Source: Lepraria neglecta
Taxonomy: Eukaryota > Ascomycota > Lecanoromycetes > Lecanorales > Stereocaulaceae
Length of the DNA stretch: 64,000 bases
Reading direction: 5' to 3'
Assembly: GCA_033220425.1 (NCBI GenBank)
Contig: CM065646.1
Coordinates: forward strand, 1,743,501-1,807,500
Position 1 is the stretch's first letter. Every line of letters starts with the position of its first letter. Position numbers and translations under genes: made by a program. The notes under the pieces are model-generated. The model saw only the letters and a program-made list of their open reading frames with translations. It was not told where the DNA came from and did no database searches. Below are positions 12,142 through 20,768 of this stretch, one piece after another.

Positions 12142-12649
12142 TCAGGTCGATCCCCCTAGCTCGCGCAAATAGCCTGTTTTGGAGGTGTATTCGATACCGT
12201 CGTCGCCTGTAATGATGACTATCATTTTGTTCCAGTTGTAGTCCTTGACTGTTCCGTAGTGTAGTGTAGGGTTGGTTTGGTTCTTGAGGGTGTGGTGGTT
12301 GAGGTGGTTGAGGTCTGATTTTGGTGAGTCGATGAGGAGCCTGGGATGAGGGTTTCTGCGGAATAATTGCTCGAAGACCAGGACGTGAGGGTTATTGATG
12401 GGATCATTTTGAAGGTTCTTGGTATCGAATGTGCTGGTTATTGAATAATTAGAGGTTGAGAAGAGAAAGAATGGTTCGGTGTTTTGACATGCATCTTGTG
12501 ATCAACACTAATGTGCTTCCTGACTCATCTTCAACATTCATGTATCGTAACACAAAGGTCTTTTCCCCTGAGTGATAGGATTTCTTGGGTAAAGAGTAAG
12601 TAACGCAAACCCATTCTCTTTCATACAAATCGAGCAGATAGAATGACAT
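12142..12649 (-). CDS. Small two-exon hypothetical protein
   Basis: Exon 1 12489-12649 starts MSFYLLDLYEREWVCVTYS. A 55-nt intron (12434-12488) has a CTAAT branch point and a CCAG acceptor. Exon 2 12142-12433 continues TFDTKNLQNDPINNPHVLVF and ends YLRELGGST. Phases sum to 151 codons, so 150 aa. The donor GTCAAA is weak; GTTGAT at 12506 works equally well in phase and would drop six residues. The protein is soluble with no recognised domain. It sits just downstream of and on the same strand as the cold-shock-like gene at 12664, in a cluster of small genes. It may be lineage-specific. Confidence 0.5.
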
Positions 12650-12663
12650 TTCAACTCAAATCG

Positions 12664-12999
12664 CTAATGACGATCATGAACGCCCCAAATTTCCAAGCAT
12701 TCCGGACGAACCTTGATAGCCGTCTTCTCCCCCTTCTCGCCTTCTTCAATCTCGTACAGCACACGAGATTCCACCCGAAACCATTCAAGTAAAGCACGTT
12801 CTTTGCTAGAGATAGGCCAAGGGATCATTGGTCCGGAAGCCACGTCGTCGCTGCCATCTTCATTGCCCCCATCGGGCCTTATTGTGATAGTCCCTAAGTC
12901 GGAAGTTGCTTGCCAGCCCCGTGAAATAACTGTGCCCATGCGTCTTTGCTTCTCTTTGAGCACATTGATTTGTGTTTCGTTGTCCTGGATGGTCGCCAT
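12664..12999 (-). CDS. Cold-shock-domain-like small protein (copy 1)
   Basis: A 111-aa protein from ATG 12999 (MATIQDNETQ). A longer frame upstream to 13179 is possible, but its leader looks like 5' UTR. The core reads G-T-V-I ... GTITIRPDGG-x-DGSDDV ... RVLYEIEEGEKGEKTAIKVR. This order resembles a cold-shock/OB fold: GxV start, a DGG-DV strand, and a final V-x-Y-E-x-E-x-G-x-K-G-x-x-A-x-x-V strand. The aromatic RNP1 motif is absent, so nucleic-acid binding is unproven. It is clearly related to the divergent gene at 13595 (shared RPDGG, DGS-DV, YEIEE, R-x-EC-x-E-x-W). Function is inferred only. Confidence 0.6.
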   Translation of the reverse strand: MATIQDNETQINVLKEKQRRMGTVISRGWQATSDLGTITIRPDGGNEDGSDDVASGPMIPWPISSKERALLEWFRVESRVLYEIEEGEKGEKTAIKVRPECLEIWGVHDRH

Positions 13000-13594
13000 T
13001 GTAGGTAAGATGACTAGATGTATGAAGGGAAGATTGGGCAGAATTCCTGATGGAGGGTGGCGTCGAAGGGCTTGTGTATTCAGCTTTATGGCTTTTGATG
13101 GGTCTGGGAAGCTGGGTATGGATATTTCTGGATTGTTGTGAGCAATGCAAGATTCAGTTATATAGATGCCAGAGTTCATTGGCCTGTCAATCGTGACACC
13201 ATTGAACCAGAAGATAAGACAAACTCTTTGTTCAGATGGCCTGATCAGCTGATACGGCGCTCATGCGATTGCACAAAGGTCATGTTTGAGACTTATCACT
13301 ACGTTGCTAATAACAGATTCTGTTCGGAATGGAGATTCACAGTGTAGTCCATCCACCTACCACAAGCATCCATGACTCACTGATGAGGGCATATGACTCG
13401 ACTTTCCAGGGGTACAAGCCCATCTTTTGGGCCAGTATTGTACCTACAAAGACCTGAATCAGCATCTTGCGTTGATCACTGACCAGATTACTACAGCCTG
13501 CAAATTTCATTCCAACTCGACTGAGTGACCGCACCACTTTGAAATAGGACCGCACACTCACTTCAAAGCGTTCCCATACGATCTTTTGCCCAAC

Positions 13595-14014
13595 ATGTCG
13601 ACCTCCCAGAGCAGCAACCCGATCAAATGCGAAGGAAGAGTCGTACAACTGCGGTGGAAGTCATTGGTCATTGTTCTGAGGCCAGATGGAGGGAAAGCAG
13701 ATGGCAGCAATGACGTGTCGACCCCAAGTCTCCTACACCGGGCTGACCACGAGCACTTCATTATCAAACCTGCCCAGTTTCACAACTTTGCTCCAGGAAC
13801 TCGCGCCAGATATGAGATCGAAGAATGTCAAAGTGGAGCGAAGATAGCCTTCAACTTTCGTCACGAGTGTAACGAAAAATGGGAGCAGTGGAAGAGACAG
13901 CAGTTGGAAGAGCTTACACACCCGGAATGGAAGACATACACTCGGGCTGAATGGGAAGCAATAAAGCGCCAGCAAAGGGAATGGCGTGCGCAGCAGGGTG
14001 AAAGAGTAGCATAG
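13595..14014 (+). CDS. Cold-shock-domain-like small protein (copy 2)
   Basis: A 139-aa protein from ATG 13595 (MSTSQSSNPIKCEGRVV). It shares GRVV, VLRPDGGKADGSNDV, ARYEIEE, KIAF and RHECNEKW with the gene at 12664, in the same order and spacing, so the two are paralogues in head-to-head orientation about 600 bp apart. This copy adds a C-terminal Trp/Glu/Arg/Gln-rich helical tail of about 45 residues (EWEAIKRQQREWRAQQ). The cold-shock/OB-fold reading is by motif order only. The shared 600-bp spacer may act as a two-way promoter. Confidence 0.6.
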   Translation: MSTSQSSNPIKCEGRVVQLRWKSLVIVLRPDGGKADGSNDVSTPSLLHRADHEHFIIKPAQFHNFAPGTRARYEIEECQSGAKIAFNFRHECNEKWEQWKRQQLEELTHPEWKTYTRAEWEAIKRQQREWRAQQGERVA

Positions 14015-15896
14015 ACATAAGATGCTGAGGCAGAAGTTCCAATCTTAGGGAATCCTGCATACTCAACTTCAAAGTCTGTGATATTCGCACCGTTACAGCT
14101 CCTGCAACCCCAGAATCACGATAACCTTGCTTCAACTGCATGAGAATTCCTGCACACTGAGGTTCAACTCCCTTCGGTGTATATATCAATGACACGGTCA
14201 ATGGCAGCAGACTGCCCTTTCGGTTGATAGTAGAGCAATGTGTGAACCACCCGACTTGCTGATGAAGCCCAGACAAGCCATGCTGTTTTGTGAATTTTGG
14301 GACCCACGCGATGACAAAAATGTCCACAAACCCTAATCCAGGTACAAACTCTTCGCTATCGTGCTGTCATTATGTCAGGACAAGGATGCTCGCCGGAACT
14401 TCAGGTTTTATTAAGGACCCACAGTTGCGTGCATGAGGAGACGTTGCTGAAAGCATCGTTTTCAATGGCGGATGTGTCTGCCGTACGAAAATGTCGTGTC
14501 ATGCAGCTCGCGCCATGCCCCTTGGCTCAGCCGAGATTATCTCACAATCTCCGCCCGTGCTGCTGGTCAAGGCTTGGGGTTGATGTCAAGACTTTCCCCG
14601 CTGCTTTGCTACCAATGACAAGTTTTGATGAAACCTTGGTACGGTTCGTTGTCCGAAGTCCATTGAGACTATTTCTCATTGGCAAAGCAAAAACGCTGGA
14701 GGACGCTCCTGAACCCTGCTAGAAAGGGGTGATCTGGCCAGGCCGCAAATGATTGTCTTAGTGCATAATTGCAACGACATGTGCAAATCGCCCGATCTGT
14801 AACGGCCCCTCGGGTTGAGAGTCATGAGCTCTTTTCGAGCGCGTTTTGCCGAACGAATCCATATCAGAGTGAGCATATCCCGTACTTCGTGTCATGGTAT
14901 TCGTACTGCATCGTATTGACGTATTGTCTTTGACAAAAATTAGCTTGAAGGACAGGAAATTGTGCAGGCGCCAACCTGCCAAGTCGTAGAATCTAGAACA
15001 ATTGTGGCGCTCCAATTTGTCGCCAAGACAGCTGACAGCTAGGCAAAGGTAGGAAAAGTATGCGGAGACCGAAACTTTCCGTCGTTCGTAGAGGATACGA
15101 GTGAGGCCCTGATCCGCGTCAACTCCTCTCACTCCAATGCATCTGCTTGACCTGCAGAGGTCCAGCATCTGGGTGGGGGAAGGGATGGCTTTGCGTCGAG
15201 GAAAGTGGATTGAATCTGCAATTTAGATTGAAAGAGATCCTGTAGATCATGCAACATCAAATGCTGGAAGATCTCTGGAAGATCTCTGGAAGATTCGTGG
15301 ATCGTAGATCTGACAAAACATTGAAGCTTCAACACTAACAACGTCTGGCGAGCCTTGCCGAGGCGTTGATTGGCGAACGAGCGGTCAGGAACAGATCTCA
15401 AAAGACGTCTGAGCTTGCCGATGCCACTATGTGCCGTTATTGAACCGAAAACTTACAACGTGCTTCCCTGCATGAAAAAGAGAGGCTGTGAAAGGATAAT
15501 TGAAGCTACTACCAACAAGACTTAAGCCCAGGCTGCTAGCCTCTGCATGGCTCGCATGGTGGGGGCCAAAACAATCGGTGGGGAAATTGGAAACGGCGTG
15601 GGAAAGTGACCTCTCGTTTTGATAAGCGTCTTCTTCCGTCATCATCACTCATTCACTCTAGCTACTGCCTCTCATAAGTCCCCTGTACCCCGACTTCTCG
15701 CTCTCGTTCTGTTGTCACTATTATTTCTTAGTGAAACAAGAAATAGTCGCTATTATGCGCGTCTCATCCCACGTTTTTCATCTATTTCCCCGTGAGGCAG
15801 CTGCAGCGTCATTGTGCCTTACAGCCGCCTCCCAATTCTTCTTTGTCTCACCCGACACCGCGGTTCATATACATAGCAGCTGGGGAGCCAATCCCA
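14015..15896. other. Gene-poor region
   Basis: About 1.9 kb without a supported gene. ORFs at 14372-14722 (+), 14758-15168 (-) and 15129-15401 (-) lack motifs and overlap other frames. The last 250 bp, pyrimidine-rich, probably carry the promoter and 5' UTR of the gene starting at 15897. Confidence 0.4.
15264..15296. repeat. Short tandem repeat, 11-bp unit x3
   Basis: Three head-to-tail copies of CTGGAAGATCT; the last differs at its end. It lies in non-coding sequence upstream of the gene at 15897. Confidence 0.8.
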
Positions 15897-17342
15897 ATGG
15901 CGCCCTCAACTTCTGGTTACCTGGGTCCTCCCCAAGGCCATGGCAGACGTCCTCCCAGGCTCTTATACCGCAAGCAGTCAGGTGATGCAGAGTCTGTCAA
16001 CACAATGTCCAACCCTGCATCACCACTTCAACCCGACTTCTGTACCTCACCTAGGTTCCCACCCTCTCTCGCCTCCGAGTCGTCCGGCTCCTCCAGCTTA
16101 AGGTCTACAAATCCGTCTACAAACCCGTCTACTTCATCATTGACACGGAGAACGCCCAACAATGCCTCGAAGCAGAAGAAGAGCGGCTTCCTTTCTGGCC
16201 TCTTTGACGTTAAGGAACCCTCCGCTCAAGCCTTGATCGACTATCAGAACCAATTACTGAAGCAAGGCAACGGCCGGATCACTGCAGTCGGCCTGCCAAG
16301 CATCTCGTCAGCCAAGTTACCGCCAACAGTGCCTAAGACTAATTCGAAATGGGACGGCGTACCACAGACAGTAAAAGAGAGGGAGAAATGCCATGAGAAG
16401 TCGAAGAGATACTCGAGCGGTGGACTGCATCGGACCACGGGCTCGGCGGAGTCATCGAGATCAGACACAAGGCTACAGAGCTCGATGAAGCCTGAAAGCC
16501 GTGGTGGAGCATCATCGCATAGCAGAGGCAGCAGGAGGAACAACTTGGTAGATCTCTACGGATGGGAGGTCGGAAGTCATTATAGTGAAGGCTCGATCAA
16601 AGAGAAGGACTTCGCAGCTGAATTGAGCAGACCCTCATCAGCAGGGACTGCATTCTCGTACCATGCTCTTACATTAGACCGTGACTCTTCATTCCCCCCA
16701 TACGACATTCCTCTCGCTCCAAACATTGTTCGAACGGGCACCGATGCGCCTCCATCAAGCATGTCTGGCGCTCTGAGTCCTTCTGAACACTCATACTCGC
16801 CAAACCCGACGCCTTGCGAGCCTTCACCTGTCACACCTGACGCACCTCAACCACCAAGGGGCCATGCATCGCCTCAAGCCGAGGCCAATGCAGACGAATA
16901 CTTCAAGACTACAGTACTGGAAGCTCCAGCATTCGGTGACGAGGTCATCGTTAAATCTGCTGGCGCGAACATTCTTGGTGCTCCAGCTACAGCGAAGCGA
17001 CGGCCGAAGCTTGCGCCTGATTATTACGACGGAGCGGGTGGAAAGCTCGAAACGCTGAACCTTCAGCTTAATCCCATTCTCAAGAAGGAACAGACTCCCG
17101 CTAAAGAGACACCATCTCATCGACCAGCGAAGGCCACCGGCAAGCCCACTACTCCTGCACGAGGCAACTCTACGCGAAAGGGACCCGGGATAGCAGTGAA
17201 CTTGAAGAATCAAGGCCATGCCCCATCTTTGACTCCACGCAAATCTCCAGAGAGTTCCGACGAGGAGGGGATCATCACGCCCACACCAGAGAGTGGAAAA
17301 TCTCTGAGGAGAAAAAGTCGGATGAACTTGTTTGCTAGCTGA
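15897..17342 (+). CDS. Conserved-looking Ser/Pro-rich fungal protein, unknown function
   Basis: Single-exon gene. The open frame begins at 15792, but the ATG at 15897 (MAPSTSGYLGPPQGHGRR) starts the protein-like part and gives 481 aa. Order: a Ser/Thr/Asn-rich stretch with SSTNPSTNPS repeats, a compact block (KKSGFLSGLFDVKEPSAQA, then LIDYQNQLLKQGNGRITAVG), a basic Ser-rich linker, a Pro-rich middle, and a basic Ser/Pro tail (TPRKSPESSDEEG, LRRKSRMNLF). The compact block at about residues 90-145 is the only part with a folded look. No membrane segment or catalytic motif is seen. Many S/T-P sites suggest phosphorylation (inference). I do not recognise a family. Confidence 0.75.
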   Translation: MAPSTSGYLGPPQGHGRRPPRLLYRKQSGDAESVNTMSNPASPLQPDFCTSPRFPPSLASESSGSSSLRSTNPSTNPSTSSLTRRTPNNASKQKKSGFLSGLFDVKEPSAQALIDYQNQLLKQGNGRITAVGLPSISSAKLPPTVPKTNSKWDGVPQTVKEREKCHEKSKRYSSGGLHRTTGSAESSRSDTRLQSSMKPESRGGASSHSRGSRRNNLVDLYGWEVGSHYSEGSIKEKDFAAELSRPSSAGTAFSYHALTLDRDSSFPPYDIPLAPNIVRTGTDAPPSSMSGALSPSEHSYSPNPTPCEPSPVTPDAPQPPRGHASPQAEANADEYFKTTVLEAPAFGDEVIVKSAGANILGAPATAKRRPKLAPDYYDGAGGKLETLNLQLNPILKKEQTPAKETPSHRPAKATGKPTTPARGNSTRKGPGIAVNLKNQGHAPSLTPRKSPESSDEEGIITPTPESGKSLRRKSRMNLFAS

Positions 17343-17787
17343 TGCCTGGCCTCGAAATGGACCACACGAATCGATCTACGTCGAGCTCGCATGCTTTGTC
17401 ACCCATCTCGGCTTGCTCCATCTGTCGTTAGTTTCGAGAAATTTTGGAGCGTCATGTTCCGTTGTTTATGTACGTGAGCGATTGCTGTTTGCTATTCGTT
17501 GGATACCCCCGGGAGCATATACGTCTTTATAGGCTTTGTAAGAGGGAGGAGGTACATATAGAGGCTACCTTATCTCTCAAACACAAAGAAATAATTACTA
17601 TTACAAAATTCAAACATCCATCATCTATTACCCATTAAAGTCCACCTTATTCCCTGCATGACGACTCGTACAACATAAAACCTGACTCGTAAAAGCGCCA
17701 ATAAAAAATCCCGTCGCCAAACCTTCCTCCATCTCACCTTCATCCAACGCCAAGACTCACCAACAGATCGCGTATCGAACATTCACT
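17343..17787. other. Intergenic region between two plus-strand genes
   Basis: 445 bp. Holds the 3' end of the upstream gene and the probable promoter of the next. No other signal seen. Confidence 0.5.
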
Positions 17788-18738
17788 ATGCCAAACCTCT
17801 CCACCTCGTTTTCCTCTCCTGCGAGCCATGAGGGCCAGCATTCTGAGCGCTCACCATCCCCAACAGCACCACCCTACTCCCCCATAACGCCCACCATGTC
17901 CGCTTCCCTACCCGCCACCAACACTCCTTCCACAAGCACAAATCAAAACCCATACCCCTATGCCCCACCACCTCCCAACTCCTCGATAAACTCATCCCCC
18001 GACCCTCTGCACCACGCCCACCAAACCTACCCCGCCATGGCTCCCCGCGCAAGGGAGCAACCACCTCAAACGCAGCTCCAGTATCCCCACCCACAGTCAC
18101 ACCCACAGCCTCCGCCAAAGCCATCTACTCAGCCGCCGTATCCGCTTACTCCGCAAGTGCAGCAGCTACCACCATCCAAGCCTGTCAACGAATCCGAAAA
18201 TCCGGATGCTATAGCTCTACGAGCTGCTATGAGTATATTGCAGTTGCAGAGACAGCAGGCGCTACGGGATATGAGGACCCTGGAACGGCAGAAAGGGATG
18301 GCGTTAAGTGATCCGGAGGGATTTGCTAGGGGTGTTGGGGAGGGGAGGGTTAGGGCGAGGGGGACTGCTGGCATCCTGCTTACCAATCCTCCAGACGAGG
18401 CCGAGGAAGAGGAAGAAGAAGAGGACGACGAAGACAGGGCGGTGGATGGCGCACAGAGTCATAGCTTTGGCGAGATACCATCGGCTCAGAACGTCGTCCG
18501 CATGCCGCCGATAAATTGGGCTCACTACCATATCGTTGGGGAAAGCTTGGATAAGTTGCATGAAGAGCAGAGGATACGGCCTAGTCCGGGGGTTTTGGGG
18601 AGAGAGGAGGATTTGAGGCCGAGGGAGAGGGCACCGGAGCATGTGATTGCTGGGCCGTATAATCCGTTCGTGGATAAGTTGGAGAAGGTGGATAAGGCAG
18701 GGGGAAGGACGAAAGCTGGGGGGAAGAAGAAGGGTTGA
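17788..18738 (+). CDS. Proline-rich protein with a conserved-looking C-terminal block, unknown function
   Basis: A 316-aa single-exon gene. The first 130 residues are Pro/Ser/Gln-rich and disordered-looking. A helical segment follows (DAIALRAAMSILQLQRQQ, then ALRDMRTLERQK), then an acidic run of Glu/Asp at about residues 202-215. Next comes a well-ordered block, VVRMPPINWAHYHIVGESLD followed by KLHEEQR-RPSPG, and a basic Lys/Gly tail ending GGKKKG. The helix plus PINW-x-YHIVGE block has the look of a conserved fungal nuclear factor, but I cannot name it. A basic tail beside an acidic tract fits a nuclear protein (inference). Confidence 0.75.
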   Translation: MPNLSTSFSSPASHEGQHSERSPSPTAPPYSPITPTMSASLPATNTPSTSTNQNPYPYAPPPPNSSINSSPDPLHHAHQTYPAMAPRAREQPPQTQLQYPHPQSHPQPPPKPSTQPPYPLTPQVQQLPPSKPVNESENPDAIALRAAMSILQLQRQQALRDMRTLERQKGMALSDPEGFARGVGEGRVRARGTAGILLTNPPDEAEEEEEEEDDEDRAVDGAQSHSFGEIPSAQNVVRMPPINWAHYHIVGESLDKLHEEQRIRPSPGVLGREEDLRPRERAPEHVIAGPYNPFVDKLEKVDKAGGRTKAGGKKKG

Positions 18739-19156
18739 AGGGAGGACGGATCAGTTTTGATAGATTTCTACCCCGCTAGAAGCGGAATAGAATTTTTGTA
18801 CGGGCTCAACAAGAAGGCGACATCGGTTGCATTGAGCGGGTAAGCTACGTTGAACTCGCTTTGCTATGGAGATTGCTGATGATATCTTAGCTCAACTATT
18901 GCTACAACAGTCGCAATGAAGGCTCTACTACTTGGAAAAATGTATTGATAGTATGCGTGAAAGCGCTTGAAGAGAATACCAAAACTGCATCTAAGGAACT
19001 GACTTGGTGCATTTCCTTTAGTAGTTCCTCATGCCAGATTGCCATAACCCTATTCCATTACTCGAATCCTGTGCTTATTATGAAGTGGTGGGAGCTAGAT
19101 ACTGCACACTTGCGACCGGGGTGAGCCTAGATTCCATCAAATTCGCCCCATACGAG
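18739..19156. other. Intergenic region
   Basis: No ORF or motif seen. It leads into a zone of degenerate repeats. Confidence 0.4.
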
Positions 19157-19410
19157 CGTCAGTCTTGTCACATTTGGCTCAGGAAAAATTCGAATGGAGC
19201 TTGATACCGCTAAATTGAGCCTGGCTACGCATTAAGATTGTGATCCAAGAGCGTCAGGCTTGTTGGATCTGGTTGGGTAAACGTTCAATTGGAGCTTGAT
19301 ACTGGGATTTTTGAGTCCGACTTGCGTCAAGAGCTGTTCCCCTGGAGCGTAGTTCCTGCCAGATGTAGCTCTGGTACCCAATAAACAAAGCTTGATACTA
19401 TACATCGAGC
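19157..19410. repeat. Degenerate direct repeats, about 90-bp spacing
   Basis: GAGCGTCAG(T/G)CTTGT near 19155 recurs near 19250, and both are followed some 40 bp on by TGGAGCTTGATAC. A third AAGCTTGATACTATACATCGAGCCTGG near 19389 matches the end of the first copy (CTTGATACCGCTAAATTGAGCCTGG). The copies are diverged. The last overlaps the start of the membrane-protein pseudogene. Confidence 0.5.
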
Positions 19411-20138
19411 CTGGACTAGTGTCCGAATCGTGTGAAGTCGCGCTCGTGATGGCCACTTGCTACAGTGGCATTTTTATGGTATTCCATCTGATCTTCCCAC
19501 GCATCGATGGCGATTTCTCCGGAACACTCACTATGGCCAATTTCGTGCTTGTCGCGTTTACCCTTGGACTCATAGGCTTGAAGTATGTTTTCAGAGAATG
19601 AAAGGCCATTAAGGCTTTTTCGTTGGTATTGGCTTGTCTTCAATTCATGGTCTGCCTTCCGATGTTGATCCGGGAACTTAACCTGCGGTCTGCCCGAGAA
19701 TTCATCAGCTGCGCTGTCAACATTATCGTGGTCGTCTGCTTGACCATATCGTCCGCGCTACGATTAGGGCGCTATCTTGGGTACCGCCTTCGTCTAGTCC
19801 ACCCCGACCAAGAGTAGTATTACGAGACAAAGGAGGCCCGTATCATCAAGGACAGGCTTTCCAAATACACCCTAAAGGCAACTTTTGATATCGTTGATAC
19901 GACCGCTAGTCCAGATCCAGCTACAGAAGACGCAAACAACCGCCGGAACACATCAAGCCATTGCATGTATGGCTATGCACCACAGAAATATACGCAAAGG
20001 GGGCACTCGTTACCCACGCCTATGTTCGAACAAACAGAAAGGGCCTTGTTCCCTGGCTTTCTTCGCTGTCAATGTTGCACAAACTCTTCGCCGGCGACGA
20101 TGACAGCTAGAGCCGGTACTGCACGTCTCAAAGGCTAG
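19353..20138 (+). pseudogene. Broken multi-pass membrane protein gene
   Basis: One reading frame runs from a stop at 19350 to a stop at 20136. It is interrupted only by TGA at 19599 and TAG at 19815, with coding-like sequence throughout. Segments: about residues 20-75 contain two hydrophobic helices (ALVMATCYSGIFMVFHLIF; LVAFTLGLIGLKYVF), the middle part two more (LVLACLQFMVCLPMLI; ISCAVNIIVVVCLTI), then RLGRYLGYRLRLVHPDQE. The soluble tail after the second stop includes KEARIIKDRLSKYTLKATFD. Each stop is one base from a sense codon. Introns do not explain them well, because protein-like sequence continues without a gap. The family is not recognised. It adjoins a HET pseudogene, so the whole zone seems to be decaying. 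Confidence 0.6.
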
Positions 20139-20768
20139 CAATCTCGGCGTAACAACTTCCTGGATCTTCCTGCCATGAGCAGCGTTGACCAGGTCCGGAA
20201 TGTCATCGACTTTGGGCCTCATCAACTCTGCCTCAAATGCGAGATGATGTATAGTAGCTCGCTACTCCTCAACCAACATTAGTCGCTGATCAAGAATCGC
20301 TCCTGGTGAGTGCACTTTTCGGACCATTGCCCCCGGCTTTGTTCTTCTACCACTCCGAAAGTCCGTATCTCAACAAAAATTCTGCTTCTGAGACCTCTCA
20401 TGTGGTAAAGACTCCGCTCTGCTGCCTGTTTTTTCCGCTACCCCCTGCTTCTAAGACATGGCTTTTGGCACAATGTTGTCTAAAACCGATTCCCGCAAAG
20501 GCCGATGCTTGCTTCGAAACTTGCATGTACGTGCACTTTTCGAAGTCGTTTCTTCATAATCCGTCCATTAACGGCTCCCGAGACATGTCTTTGGGACAGG
20601 TTCTGCTACTAGATAGCTTGTCGGGCCCCGTGCTCTACTCCTGATATATTGGCTTCTGGCTCGGCTTTGCTTCCCTACAGGTCTTTGTGTCTCATTCTTT
20701 GCTCCTTATACATGTATTTGAGCACTGTTTTCGCCCCCACCTTGACTTGTGTCCGCTGATTTTGGCTC
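20139..20768. other. Pyrimidine-rich spacer
   Basis: About 630 bp rich in CT tracts, with repeated TGCTTCT..GAGAC and GCTTCTAAGACATGGC segments. A 112-codon ORF (20306-20644) has no coding character. It may include the lost 5' end of the HET gene. Confidence 0.35.

Noticed and set aside
15264-15296. Short repeats as a CRISPR array
   Set aside because: Three contiguous 11-bp units with no spacers, in a fungal genome.
20306-20644. 112-codon ORF upstream of the HET pseudogene
   Set aside because: Pyrimidine-rich DNA giving Leu/Ser/Cys-rich translation; does not join in frame to the HET sequence.
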